In this document: positions 8,199 through 16,478 of the stretch, in pieces
How positions within the stretch are numbered: the first letter of the stretch is position 1
Layout of the letters: every line of letters begins with the position of its first letter
From: Promethearchaeota archaeon
Lineage (GTDB): Archaea; Asgardarchaeota; Lokiarchaeia; Sigyniarchaeales; SOKP01
DNA: 32,984 nucleotides
Assembly: GCA_004524725.1 (NCBI GenBank)
Contig: SDNW01000015.1
Location: 1-32,984 of the forward strand
Direction: 5' to 3'
Program-made: the position numbers and the translations under genes
Notes under the pieces: model-generated
Told to the model about the DNA's origin: nothing
The model's input: only the letters and a program-made list of their open reading frames with translations
Database searches by the model: none

Positions 8199-9356
8199 TT
8201 ATTGCAATTTAGGAGCTATAGCTGAATCTTTTGAAACCATTTTTTGTAACTCCTTAAACGCATTTTTTGATGTTGAAAATGATTTAGCTTTAAACTTTTT
8301 GATAATATCCTCAAGCTCTTCATCGAATATTCTAACAAATAATTCAATATGCGGATATCTCAGATTCAGTTTTGAAGTTAAATAAATAGACTCGTCAAAT
8401 TCTGATTCACGTTTCCAACAGATAAAAACTTGGGTTATATCTTCAAGATTCAAATGAGCACGCAGATCACTTAGATGACAGGCAAATTCTTGGAAAATAT
8501 GCAATTGTTCATTGACTACAAACGGAATATCATCATTTATATCATCAAAAAGATAAACTTGCCGACCGGGTTGCTGAGAAATATGATATGCGATTCGATG
8601 GGTTAAATTATCTCTTCCAATTACAATTGCTCCTCCTTTTTTATTTTTGGTCCAGTCTTGAATATGTTCCATAGCCCATTCAGAGGTAGAGAACGAAAAA
8701 GCATTCAATGGGGGTTCCCTCAAATATTCCTGTACGTGATCAGCAAATGCACGAACGTAAATACGACAATCTGGATTCAATTTTCGTATCTTTTCTGTAC
8801 ATATTATTGCAACTCGAACATCGTTCATGTTAATAAATACCTCTTTTGCATCCTTAGCGTTTGCTGATTCAAGGTTAGTAGTCTCCGTTGCATCTCCTAC
8901 TACAATTGGGAGTTTAGCATTCAGTAAATCTTCAACAGCTTCTTCATTATCTTCAATCAGACAAAACTGCTTTTTATTTTCAACACAGTATTCAATAATT
9001 CTTTCGGATAAATGATGAAACCCGATAATAATTGTATGATTACGTTTATGAGACGCAAGAATCCTACTTGTAATAACCGGATTATATCTTTCAAATAACT
9101 CCCCCATGATAAATCCAAAAAAGATTACTTCTAACAAAATTGGCCATACCAATACATAAAATTGTCCGAAATTTCCCACATCTGATGGAACACTTATAGT
9201 TATCGAAAATAGAAATATTTGGCCTAAATTATAGCCAAATTCTGTAATGAGAAAATATACAAACCCAATTAACCAAAATAAAAAGAAAAAGACAAATTGC
9301 ATTCTATATTGCTTAAGCTTTAAATGGATTCCTATAAAAGTGTTTAATAGATTCAT
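8199..9356 (-). CDS. Two-helix RCK (TrkA-N) channel-like protein with altered filter
   Basis: A 385-residue protein laid out like an MthK-type potassium channel: TM1 (about 19-38), a pore-helix region (44-56), TM2 (about 66-90), then two tandem Rossmann-like RCK modules. The first begins HTIIIGFHHLSERI (107-120), with the acidic end of strand 2 at LIEDNEEA (133-140) and GDATETTNL (154-162). The second begins GAIVIGRDNLTHRI (242-255). Where potassium channels read T-x-T-V-G-Y-G-D, this protein reads TISVPSD (53-59), so the filter glycines and tyrosine are missing. It is either a non-selective or divergent channel or a sensor that lost conduction. Divergent from the DUF3303-like gene at 9512, with inverted repeats between them. 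Confidence 0.82.
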   Translation of the reverse strand: MNLLNTFIGIHLKLKQYRMQFVFFFLFWLIGFVYFLITEFGYNLGQIFLFSITISVPSDVGNFGQFYVLVWPILLEVIFFGFIMGELFERYNPVITSRILASHKRNHTIIIGFHHLSERIIEYCVENKKQFCLIEDNEEAVEDLLNAKLPIVVGDATETTNLESANAKDAKEVFINMNDVRVAIICTEKIRKLNPDCRIYVRAFADHVQEYLREPPLNAFSFSTSEWAMEHIQDWTKNKKGGAIVIGRDNLTHRIAYHISQQPGRQVYLFDDINDDIPFVVNEQLHIFQEFACHLSDLRAHLNLEDITQVFICWKRESEFDESIYLTSKLNLRYPHIELFVRIFDEELEDIIKKFKAKSFSTSKNAFKELQKMVSKDSAIAPKLQ

Positions 9357-9405
9357 TATGTATATTAAAAGACACTAATTTAAAAACAATATGATAGGTT
9401 AAGAA

Positions 9406-9487
9406 AATTGGATTTCTTCACAATTATGTAAGATTTATATTAATATTCGCATTACTAAATTCTTGATTTCTTTTTTGAAATCCAATT
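9406..9487. repeat. Spaced 11-bp inverted repeat plus hairpin in a divergent promoter region
   Basis: Within the 155 bases between the channel-like gene and the DUF3303-like gene, AATTGGATTTC (9406-9416) is repeated perfectly as its reverse complement GAAATCCAATT (9477-9487), 60 bases away. The right arm also pairs with a nearer GATTTC (9465-9470) across six thymines, making a small hairpin at 9465-9482. A TATA-like ttatatt (9435-9441) lies between the arms. The arrangement suits paired operator half-sites or alternative RNA structures, but no regulator is identified. Confidence 0.5.
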
Positions 9488-9511
9488 CAATATAAAAAGA
9501 GAGAAAAAATA

Positions 9512-9823
9512 ATGAGATTTATAACATATTTTGAATTAAATCCCAAATTCGATCCTTCTGAAATTGCTGAAATCGGAATAGATCTTATGAAAAGAAAACT
9601 CTATCCTGCTGAAGGTGTTAAAACATTAGCATGGTACATGACTCCCGGAAATTGGGGGATTTCAGTTTCTGAAGCAGAAAGTGTTGAAGCTCTAATGAAC
9701 AATGTACATGCATGGAGAATTGCAAAACCAGGAATATTTACTTTCTTTAAAATAGAACCCGCAATGGATACAAAAGAATTAATACCAATGGGCGTTCAAT
9801 TAGCCAAAAGAGTTAAAGGATAA
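9512..9823 (+). CDS. DUF3303-like small protein
   Basis: A 103-residue soluble protein. Its layout, an opening strand RFITYFELNP, a helix ending in a 'LYPAEGVK' turn, the strand TLAWYMTPGNWG (44-55), a helix after EAESVEALM, and WRIAKPGIFTFFKIEPAMD, matches the small ferredoxin-like alpha/beta proteins of the DUF3303 family known in archaea. The function of that family is unknown. Members have the size and shape of dimeric alpha/beta-barrel (Dabb) proteins. The start has a gagag Shine-Dalgarno-like run a few bases before the ATG. It is monocistronic and followed by a run of twelve thymines that probably ends transcription. Confidence 0.75.
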   Translation: MRFITYFELNPKFDPSEIAEIGIDLMKRKLYPAEGVKTLAWYMTPGNWGISVSEAESVEALMNNVHAWRIAKPGIFTFFKIEPAMDTKELIPMGVQLAKRVKG

Positions 9824-9860
9824 TACCTATTCGAATTATTAGATAGCACTTATAATTATC

Positions 9861-9872
9861 TTTTTTTTTTTT
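9861..9872 (+). terminator. Oligo-T terminator after the DUF3303-like gene
   Basis: An uninterrupted run of twelve thymines lies 37 bases after the stop codon of the plus-strand gene 9512-9823. Archaeal transcription commonly ends at such tracts without a hairpin. The next gene is convergent, which fits a need to stop here. Confidence 0.6.
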
Positions 9873-9920
9873 ACTAATGATAACAAAATAGTAATTTGAC
9901 GAAATGCTGTTGAAACACCT

Positions 9921-9952
9921 TGAAGTGGAACAAATCTGAAGTGGAACAGATC
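9921..9952. repeat. Tandem 16-bp direct repeat, two copies
   Basis: TGAAGTGGAACAAATC (9921-9936) is followed at once by TGAAGTGGAACAGATC (9937-9952), identical at 15 of 16 positions. It lies between two convergent genes, 20 bases past the stop of the minus-strand surface protein. It may be a simple replication-slippage duplication; no function is evident. Confidence 0.7.
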
Positions 9953-9972
9953 AATCTAATATATTTAAAGAC

Positions 9973-11598
9973 TTAAATAAAAGAATCATCTAATATCTCA
10001 ATTTGAAAGGTTTTTGCATCATCCCAGATTTCACAAGTCTTATAGAGACCCCATATATGTGTACCATCCCATGTCAACCCAGTATTACCCGCTGCAACAT
10101 CATATACTTTTCCCACGATAACTCCTTCTCTTGTCCAAGCTATAAGTATATTACCTTGATTCGACCAAAAATGGGTTCCATTCCAAGTGAAAGCACCAAC
10201 AAGGTCAATCGCCCCTATTGTAATATTTTGACGTATAGTTCCATTTTTGTATAATTCATACAATAAGGTACCATCCATACTTGCAATATAAAGATATATC
10301 CCATCAGTAGCTAAACCACTTCTACCTCCTTTTTCGCTTTCAGGGATTATAAAAGTATCATTGATAACTACGTTGGTTCCATTGAATTTCATTTTAACAA
10401 TGGTAAATTGAGATTGATCCTGCACCCAGAAGAATTCTCCGTCATAACAAAGCCCTCTTGGACCTAATACATCTGATGCATTCACAGGATATTTGGTGTA
10501 ATTGCCTAATATAGGGTCTATTTGGATTAAATAGCCTGTCTCCATTTTCCAAAGAAAATCATTCGCATATGCGAGCGTCCAACCAAAACCCAATCCCACT
10601 CCGATCCTCTTAAGCACTCTTCGGGTTTCATCCTCTGAAGGATAAACGTACATATACTGATCCTCAGGATCTCCAGGAGTATATCCCAAATCTTGACGTT
10701 TAATATCTTCAAAATCTAAGATTGGAACTGGAACTGTTCCACTTCCGAGATCATTGCTACTATTGTAAATAAAGGCTGTTTCCACCAACTTTACAAATGC
10801 TGTATCATAAGTAAATCCGTCAAATTTGTTGCCAATAATTGTTGCATTTGATAAACCCCCTACATGAATAGCTATTGCATCTGTTGAATTATAATTATGA
10901 AAGTAATTCCCTTCAAGAGTTATATTACTATCAAGTGTAATAAAGGGTACGTGCCCACCGGCAAAGATGTTGTTCCTTACTCGGACATCATAATTATACT
11001 GCTCGCATGATATCTCATGATATCCATTTTGGTATAATAGATTATACTCAATCAAGGGGTTTGAATGTTCCATATAGATTCCCTCTAAGTTAACCCAACG
11101 CACGATCGAATGGCTAATATTTACTTGTGAATAAAATTGAGCGATTCCCATTACTGAATATTCTACTATAACATATTTAAATACTGATGTATTGGTTTGA
11201 TATAATTCTATTCCTCCCCAATCACCATTAATAGGGTATTCTTCATCAACTGTAAACCATATCTGCTTCTCTGGTGTTCCTATCGCTATAATAGTCCCTC
11301 CATTAACAGTGAAACCTACTGGCCCTGTAGTTTTGTAATCCCGATTTGCTTTGCATAAAATTTGAGTTCCCGGTAATATTGTTAATGTGACATTAGTGGG
11401 TACGACAATATGTTCATTCACAAAAATAGCTCCAGACCAAGTTTCATCCTGTGCTATAGTCCCTCCTTTAAATACTGGTTGTTGCCCATTTTCTTTTGGA
11501 ATGAATATTCCAAAATATAATAGAATGGAAAATCCTGCTGCTACGACAACAATAACAATTGAAGCATATAAGATCTTTTTATTAAAAACCAATTTCAT
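9973..11598 (-). CDS. Membrane-anchored surface protein: parallel beta-helix plus propeller-like repeats
   Basis: A 541-residue protein with an N-terminal anchor helix (about 9-32) after the basic MKLVFNKK. Residues 45-300 look like a right-handed parallel beta-helix: TLTILPGTQI is the usual entry ('ltI.pGt.i'), then short asparagine-rich turns recur (NPLIEYNLLYQNGY, VRNNIFAGGH, LEGNYFHNYNS, IIGNKFDGFT). From about 335 on, repeated strands of the form 'DG.yfWv' (LCYDGEFFWVQD, LATDGIYLYIAS, FTWNGTHFWS, LTWDGTHIWGL) suggest a beta-propeller. Many NxT/S sequons imply N-glycosylation. Such proteins usually bind or cleave polysaccharides at the cell surface; no catalytic site was recognised. It is divergent from the anchored amidohydrolase-like gene at 11691. 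Confidence 0.8.
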   Translation of the reverse strand: MKLVFNKKILYASIVIVVVAAGFSILLYFGIFIPKENGQQPVFKGGTIAQDETWSGAIFVNEHIVVPTNVTLTILPGTQILCKANRDYKTTGPVGFTVNGGTIIAIGTPEKQIWFTVDEEYPINGDWGGIELYQTNTSVFKYVIVEYSVMGIAQFYSQVNISHSIVRWVNLEGIYMEHSNPLIEYNLLYQNGYHEISCEQYNYDVRVRNNIFAGGHVPFITLDSNITLEGNYFHNYNSTDAIAIHVGGLSNATIIGNKFDGFTYDTAFVKLVETAFIYNSSNDLGSGTVPVPILDFEDIKRQDLGYTPGDPEDQYMYVYPSEDETRRVLKRIGVGLGFGWTLAYANDFLWKMETGYLIQIDPILGNYTKYPVNASDVLGPRGLCYDGEFFWVQDQSQFTIVKMKFNGTNVVINDTFIIPESEKGGRSGLATDGIYLYIASMDGTLLYELYKNGTIRQNITIGAIDLVGAFTWNGTHFWSNQGNILIAWTREGVIVGKVYDVAAGNTGLTWDGTHIWGLYKTCEIWDDAKTFQIEILDDSFI

Positions 11599-11690
11599 CT
11601 CACTACTCTATTTTATTACAAAAATGTAATATACAAATACGTAATATAGTTTATTAAATTAGATACAATGATGAGATAGAGAGGGAAATA

Positions 11691-12626
11691 TTGAAGAAAA
11701 AAAACGCTTTTATTATAGTGTTATTACTTATTTTATTGCCTATAATTGGCTGGGGAATATTCTATTTATTCTCAACAGAAGAAACAGCTCACAATTTAGA
11801 ATTAATTGATTCTCATGTTTTGATAGAATGTTTTACTACTGAAGACTGTTTGAAGATAGAAAATCGATTGCTTGAAGAAATGGAAAAAGAAAATATAGCT
11901 AAAGTTATACTAACTGGAGCCCTTATTACTGATTCATTAATCGATAGTATGATCATGAACATGTCTGATAGACATCCAGATAAATTTCTCCCTTTTCTCA
12001 GCGGTTTTATTCCAAATGCTTCATCAACTCCACTATATATAGAGAACCAATTGAAAACGGGGAAATGGAAAGGAATCGGAAAAATAATTTTAAGCCATAT
12101 ATCTGGAAGTCAACCAGCATACATGCCTAATGATACAGTTTTACTTGAAATATATGGGCTGGCAGACACATATAATGTACCTGTATTTTTTCATATAGAT
12201 ATTGCTGCTTATAGTGAATGCAAAAAACCAGTAGAGGCACTAAAGGAAATTTTTACCCTATTTCCAAATGTTACATTCATATGGCATAGAGGTCAGATAA
12301 CTAGTGAAGGTTTTGATCCAGACATGGGTTGTATTTTACCCATAGTAGATTATCCGAATGTGGTCGCGGAAGCAGAATTTCATAGTCCAAATATGAATCT
12401 TTCAAGCTATGAATTTTATTCGGAACTGATTCAGGACAATAGGTATATAATTGGTAGTGATTTTATTTTAAGTCCGGCTGTTGTGGATAATGAAGTTTTA
12501 TATGCTGCTGGTGGCGCAAGTTATCACGAAACCATTCAGCAGACCAGGACTATTTTAAGCATGTATTCTGATCAAACTGCAAAAGATATTGGTTATAACA
12601 ACATTCTAAAGATTTTAGGGATGTAA
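11691..12626 (+). CDS. Membrane-anchored amidohydrolase-like TIM-barrel protein
   Basis: A 311-residue protein starting with TTG, chosen because agaggga lies just upstream. Residues 7-27 are one hydrophobic helix after MKKKN, so the enzyme domain is probably outside the membrane. The barrel follows the amidohydrolase pattern: IDSHVL (39-44), H168 in VFFHID, H199 in FIWHRG and D257 in IIGSDF. The second histidine of the usual HxH is missing (HVL), so metal binding may be altered or the protein may be a non-catalytic relative. It resembles the cytosolic protein at 7273-8145 in layout. Export of a folded metal barrel is unusual. Divergent from the beta-helix surface protein, so both may act on an external substrate. 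Confidence 0.72.
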   Translation: MKKKNAFIIVLLLILLPIIGWGIFYLFSTEETAHNLELIDSHVLIECFTTEDCLKIENRLLEEMEKENIAKVILTGALITDSLIDSMIMNMSDRHPDKFLPFLSGFIPNASSTPLYIENQLKTGKWKGIGKIILSHISGSQPAYMPNDTVLLEIYGLADTYNVPVFFHIDIAAYSECKKPVEALKEIFTLFPNVTFIWHRGQITSEGFDPDMGCILPIVDYPNVVAEAEFHSPNMNLSSYEFYSELIQDNRYIIGSDFILSPAVVDNEVLYAAGGASYHETIQQTRTILSMYSDQTAKDIGYNNILKILGM

Positions 12627-12649
12627 GTAGTATTTAATTAAAAAAAAAA

Positions 12650-12760
12650 ATGATTTTAATTCAAGAATTTAGAGAGTTTCTCGAAGAGATTGTGCATAAA
12701 ATTGATATAATCAGATGTGAACTTAGCCAAAATATTAGTAAAAGGTTAAAAGAAAAATAG
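12650..12760 (+). CDS. Possible 36-residue small protein
   Basis: An ATG-initiated frame of 36 codons ending TAG lies between the amidohydrolase-like gene and the thermosome gene. The predicted peptide is strongly amphipathic and charged (MILIQEFREFLEEIVHKI and following), like a short helix. It has no Shine-Dalgarno and follows a run of adenines that may instead be part of the thermosome terminator on the other strand. It could well be chance in this stretch; listed for completeness. Confidence 0.2.
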   Translation: MILIQEFREFLEEIVHKIDIIRCELSQNISKRLKEK

Positions 12761-12785
12761 AAAGAAAAAATAAATAAAAAAGATT
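12752..12785 (-). terminator. T-rich terminator after the thermosome gene
   Basis: Read on the minus strand, the bases just past the thermosome stop are a series of thymine runs broken by single bases. A further run of eleven (12640-12650) follows about 140 bases downstream. This is the usual look of an archaeal terminator. No hairpin is seen. Confidence 0.45.
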
Positions 12786-12789
12786 TATG

Positions 12790-14481
12790 CTACATTCCCA
12801 TGCCCGGAGGCATACCGCCCATACCGCCCATGCCCGGAGGCATTCCACCCATACCGCCCATACCTGGAGGCATTCCACCAGGAGGCATATCGGGTCCTTT
12901 TGCACTCGCTATTACATCATCGATGCGTAGAATCATGCAAGTAGCTTCAGTTGAGCTCTTAATGGCTTGAATTTTAACAACTGTTGGTTCAACAACTCCA
13001 ACAGATACCATATTATCGACAACATCTCCTGTGTCGAGATCATGACCAGCAAACTTGTTTCCAGCTTGGTGAGAGGCTCTAAGCTTCATTAACATATCAA
13101 TCTGATCTAAACCAGCATTCTCAGCTAAGGTTTTTGGAATGATATCCAAACTATCAGCGAATACTTCAACGGCTAATTGTTCACGTCCTCCTAAAGTTGA
13201 CGCAAACTTTCGTAATTGAATTGCTGTTTCTAATTCTGGAGCTCCTCCTCCACCAACGATCTTCTCGTCTTCGACAACATCTCTAACTACGCAAAGGGCA
13301 TCATGAATTGCTCTATCGACTTCATCAACAATAAGATCAGTTCCACCTCGAATCAGAATAACAACAGATTTAGGATCTTTGCATTCTTCAATGAAAATCC
13401 AACTATCATTCATAATCTTCCTTTCTTCGACTAGACCTGCATAACCTAATTTTTCTTGTTTAATATCGTCAAGGTTGTTAAAGATCATTCCGCCAGTGGC
13501 TTTCGAAAGTTTTTCAAGATCCGACTTTTTAACACGTCGAACTGCCATAATCCCCGCTTTAGTAAGAAAATGTTGAGCCATGTCATCAATCCCTTTCTGG
13601 CAGATAACGACATTTGCTCCAGAATTTTCAATCTTTTGAACCATAGTTCGAAGCATCTTTTCTTCTTCATCTAAGAATTGTTGAATTTGTTCTGGGCTGG
13701 TAATTTGAAGTTTACTGTCAAATTCGGTTTTTTCGATTTCGAGTGCGCTCTGTAAGAGAAGGATTTTCGCATCTGTCACGCTTTTTGGCATTCCTGGACT
13801 GACTACTTCTTTATCTAAGATAATTCCTTTGATAAGTCGTGTGTCATCCATACTATCTCCTTCTTTTTTCTGGATCTGGACTTTTTCAATATCCGCGACC
13901 CATTTACCGTTTTCACCCTTTTCTGCGACAGATTTAATCGCGCTAATGCACATATCGGCTAACATGTCTCTCGATTCAGAAACGATTTTACTCGACATGC
14001 AAGTCATAGCTGCATTCTTTAAACCCTTATAATCATCAATACCACTTTTAATCGACATTCCTTCAAGAATTTCTACTGCTTTTTCCGCAGCCTTGCGAAA
14101 TCCTTCAGTTATAACGGTTGGGTGAATTTTCTGTTGTAAGAGCTTCTCTGCACGTTTAAGTAATTCTCCAGCAAGAATAACGCTAGTTGTGGTTCCGTCT
14201 CCCACTTCTGAGTCTTGAGTTTTTGCGACCTCTACCATCATTTTGGCAGCAGGATGTTGTACATCGATCTCCTTTAGGATAGTTGCGCCATCGTTTGTAA
14301 TAACTACATCCCCAAATTGGTCCACGAGCATTTTATCCATACCCATGGGACCTAATGAGGTACGTACTGCTTCAGCAATAACTTTAGCAGCAGCGATGTT
14401 GTTTGTCATAGCATCTTTGCCACGCGTCCTTTCAGTGCCCTCTCTCATTATGAAGATTGGTTGTCCACCTAATTGTGCCAT
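12790..14481 (-). CDS. Thermosome subunit (group II chaperonin, CCT/TCP-1 family)
   Basis: A 563-residue ATP-dependent folding chaperone subunit that assembles into double rings in the cytosol. Diagnostic segments are [15 protein letters not shown] (40-54), the nucleotide-site NDGATIL (63-69) and [14 protein letters not shown] (94-107), and VVGGGGAPE in the second equatorial half. The C-terminus is a Gly/Met-rich tail of nine-residue repeats, (MPPGMGGMG)n, typical of archaeal thermosomes and lining the ring cavity. Length is normal. The start has gtgat a few bases upstream. It appears monocistronic, with about 250 bases of A/T-rich DNA before it in which no gene was found. Only this one subunit gene is in the window; Asgard genomes usually carry several. 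Confidence 0.97.
   Translation of the reverse strand: MAQLGGQPIFIMREGTERTRGKDAMTNNIAAAKVIAEAVRTSLGPMGMDKMLVDQFGDVVITNDGATILKEIDVQHPAAKMMVEVAKTQDSEVGDGTTTSVILAGELLKRAEKLLQQKIHPTVITEGFRKAAEKAVEILEGMSIKSGIDDYKGLKNAAMTCMSSKIVSESRDMLADMCISAIKSVAEKGENGKWVADIEKVQIQKKEGDSMDDTRLIKGIILDKEVVSPGMPKSVTDAKILLLQSALEIEKTEFDSKLQITSPEQIQQFLDEEEKMLRTMVQKIENSGANVVICQKGIDDMAQHFLTKAGIMAVRRVKKSDLEKLSKATGGMIFNNLDDIKQEKLGYAGLVEERKIMNDSWIFIEECKDPKSVVILIRGGTDLIVDEVDRAIHDALCVVRDVVEDEKIVGGGGAPELETAIQLRKFASTLGGREQLAVEVFADSLDIIPKTLAENAGLDQIDMLMKLRASHQAGNKFAGHDLDTGDVVDNMVSVGVVEPTVVKIQAIKSSTEATCMILRIDDVIASAKGPDMPPGGMPPGMGGMGGMPPGMGGMGGMPPGMGM
12793..12884 (-). repeat. 27-base tandem repeat coding the chaperonin Gly/Met tail
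   Basis: The last 30 or so codons of the thermosome gene are near-perfect 27-base units, each coding nine residues (MPPGMGGMG). About three copies are present. The local base composition is much richer in G and C than the surroundings because of proline and glycine codons. Copy number may vary between strains by slippage. Confidence 0.85.
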
Positions 14482-14738
14482 GTTTTATCACTTTTATTTG
14501 TTATTTTTTTTAATTTTCAGTTTAAAATATTTTTTACTTATATAATGATCTCTAAGTCATAAAATTAAAAAAGTTTACGAAAATAAAGTAAATACAAAAA
14601 ATAAGCAGATTATCAAAAATTTCAAATATGACAAAAAAAAATCAATCCTCATTAAAAATGCATTTTTGAGTTTATTTAAGATTTAACTATTCTTTTTAAC
14701 TTCGAAGAAGCTCAAGCGAAAAATTACAAAAATTTCTA

Positions 14739-15302
14739 TTATCTTGTTTTTCTTAGTTTCATGTAATTCATTTTCCTTCTTATGGGAGGAGGAAATACAC
14801 CTCCTTTAACAGAATGGACTTGCTGCATTGTGACAAAAGCATTCTTATAGTGCTTTTCTATGATCGCAGAAACCTCTTTTAAATTCTTTCGCCTTATTAC
14901 TAACTGTACCAGAATATTTCGATACCCTTGAGCTGTTAATACTGTTAGGCCGTATCCTGCTTCTTTCAACGATTTTAATAACCTATCTGGTTGTTCTCCT
15001 ACAATTAATTGGAGATTTAACAACCCTATTGATAATTTTCGATCTATATAGATGCCAGCGAAATTCCCTATAGCAAACCCAGAAGCATAAGCAGCGTAAT
15101 AAAGAATATTAGTGAGGTTGTCAAAAAGTTGACCAATTGCGAGGAGCCAAATAAATACCTCAAAAAAACCAATTATCGGAGCGATTTTAATTTTGTCTCG
15201 TGAAGTAAAAATAATTCGTAAAGTTTGTAGTGAAACATCTGCAATTCTGGCAGCAACAATCAAAAGCGGTAGAATAACTAGAGCGTATATGTCATCTATC
15301 AT
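14739..15302 (-). CDS. UPF0316 (DUF5698/DUF2179) membrane protein
   Basis: A 187-residue protein with three hydrophobic helices in the first 90 residues followed by a soluble alpha/beta domain. The segment VAARIADVSLQTLRIIFTSR (17-36) matches the family hallmark in which a helix carries 'R..D....t.r.i...rg'. The helix ending YASGFAIGNFAGIYIDRKL (72-90) also fits: these proteins show 'a.G...G..iG..id..l'. The soluble domain carries the GYGLTVLTAQGYRN turn, as in DUF2179, a small ligand-binding-like domain. Family function is unknown; a link to nucleotide second messengers has been suggested for DUF2179 but not shown here. Monocistronic; divergent from the small gene at 15415. Confidence 0.85.
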   Translation of the reverse strand: MIDDIYALVILPLLIVAARIADVSLQTLRIIFTSRDKIKIAPIIGFFEVFIWLLAIGQLFDNLTNILYYAAYASGFAIGNFAGIYIDRKLSIGLLNLQLIVGEQPDRLLKSLKEAGYGLTVLTAQGYRNILVQLVIRRKNLKEVSAIIEKHYKNAFVTMQQVHSVKGGVFPPPIRRKMNYMKLRKTR

Positions 15303-15414
15303 TATATTTGATTGTAATTAGCATTTATTAATATACTTGAGGGTTAAATTTTTACATTTTAACTCAACTCGAGATAAGTTAAAATAATAAATTCTAAGAT
15401 GAATTGTAAATACT

Positions 15415-15687
15415 ATGTCAGACCAAATTAAGGTAGTAATGTATATTAAAAACATGATTTCCGATATGATTTTCCTTAATAGCATTATCGCAACGGAGCT
15501 AATGAAGATTACAGAAAACCTTGCGGCCCTACGCCATGGAGAGGATTTTTTAAAGTCAAGTTCTTGTCTTCCAGAACATAAAGTTTTAAATGAACAGATC
15601 ATGGAGATTGTGAACAAGTATAATAAGGCTTCAGAAGAAGCTAAAAGAAAAGAAGCGTTAGAAAATCATATATTGAAACACATCTAA
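15415..15687 (+). CDS. Small helical protein of unknown function
   Basis: A 90-residue product, not recognised. It is almost entirely helix-forming: one hydrophobic-faced helix (about 5-35, VVMYIKNMISDMIFLNSI), a short turn with a cysteine near SSSCLPEH, and a charged C-terminal helix rich in lysine and glutamate. There is no transmembrane-length hydrophobic run. It starts with ATG but no clear Shine-Dalgarno and may be leaderless. The stop is 24 bases before the start of the alpha/beta hydrolase gene, so the two are probably co-transcribed. An opposite-strand frame covers much of it but has no support. Confidence 0.55.
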   Translation: MSDQIKVVMYIKNMISDMIFLNSIIATELMKITENLAALRHGEDFLKSSSCLPEHKVLNEQIMEIVNKYNKASEEAKRKEALENHILKHI

Positions 15688-15710
15688 TCATACAAACAAC
15701 GTTGATTAAT

Positions 15711-16430
15711 ATGAATGAAGTTAACGTACAAGATATTGATATCCTTGTAGAGGAAGATAATATTAATCTGAAGGCGTCTCTATACTATTCAAACAAAACA
15801 AAAGCACATGCACCATTTATTGTCAATCTTGCAGGTCTTTTGGATCATCGAGAAAGTTATTTCGTTCAATTTTTTTCTAAGAAGTTTGCACAAGAGGGAT
15901 TTTATGTATTATCATATGATTATAGAGCTCATGGTGAAACAAAGAAACAAACCGGTTCCCGCTGGGATAAAATGGTGGTTAAAATTTTCTCTGATATTCA
16001 AGTAGTAATCGATTGGATTTTAAAAAATCAATCAGATAGACTCCTCGATAATCAAATCTTTTTATTTGGACGAAGTATGGGAGGTGCAATCATTTTAACC
16101 AATGGATTTAAAGATCATAGAATACGGAAGCTCGTTGCTCTGTGTACACGTTATGATTATCATACTACTATGATTAAATTTCCCGAGGATATTATCAAGG
16201 AAATAAGTCCAAGGTACTTTCTTAAAAAAAAACCGGAGAATGATAAAAGAATTTTAATTGCCCACTGTAAAGATGATCCTAGGATACCTTTTGAAAATTT
16301 GGGTCAAATTAAAGAAGCTTTAGGTTTATCTAATGAAAATGTATTGATTTATGAGAATGGAGGGCATTCATTTAAAGGGCATCGAGAGGATGTCTTTGAG
16401 CGTACCATTAGATTTTTAAAAGAAATATAA
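15711..16430 (+). CDS. Alpha/beta hydrolase (serine esterase/acyl hydrolase-like)
   Basis: A soluble alpha/beta-hydrolase of 239 residues, or 242 if the TTG three codons upstream (15702) is used; the ATG is preferred. The catalytic triad is readable: nucleophile serine in LFGRSMGGA (GxSxGG), the acid in IAHCKDDPRIP, and the histidine in ENGGHSFKGH near the end. An oxyanion-side motif comes early (IVNLAGLLDHRESY), and VLSYDYRAHGET is the usual 'D.RGhG.s' stretch with the first glycine changed. Such enzymes hydrolyse esters, peptides or acyl groups. The substrate is unknown. It follows the small helical gene and precedes PRPP synthetase by 48 bases. Confidence 0.87.
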   Translation: MNEVNVQDIDILVEEDNINLKASLYYSNKTKAHAPFIVNLAGLLDHRESYFVQFFSKKFAQEGFYVLSYDYRAHGETKKQTGSRWDKMVVKIFSDIQVVIDWILKNQSDRLLDNQIFLFGRSMGGAIILTNGFKDHRIRKLVALCTRYDYHTTMIKFPEDIIKEISPRYFLKKKPENDKRILIAHCKDDPRIPFENLGQIKEALGLSNENVLIYENGGHSFKGHREDVFERTIRFLKEI

Positions 16431-16464
16431 AAAAAGTAATAATATAATAAAATGTGAACTAACT

Positions 16465-16472
16465 AGGAGTGA
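16465..16472 (+). promoter_or_regulatory. Strong Shine-Dalgarno before PRPP synthetase
   Basis: AGGAGTGA lies six bases before the ATG at 16479 and is close to the perfect anti-Shine-Dalgarno complement. It fixes the start. It contrasts with many genes in this window that show no Shine-Dalgarno and may be leaderless. Confidence 0.7.
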
Positions 16473-16478
16473 AAAAAA

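Noticed and set aside
9921..9952. CRISPR-like repeat
   Set aside because: Only two 16-base units in direct tandem without spacers, so it is not an array.
11667..11673. ATGATGA as a C box of a C/D small RNA
   Set aside because: No matching D box and paired ends at the right distance; it lies just before a coding start and is probably chance.
13456..14545. Several frames of 61-100 codons inside the thermosome gene
   Set aside because: All are shadows on the other strand or frame of a clear chaperonin gene.
15318..15617. Minus-strand frame of 99 codons overlapping the small helical gene
   Set aside because: The product has scattered hydrophobic and basic residues with no pattern, and the plus-strand frame fits better before the downstream hydrolase.
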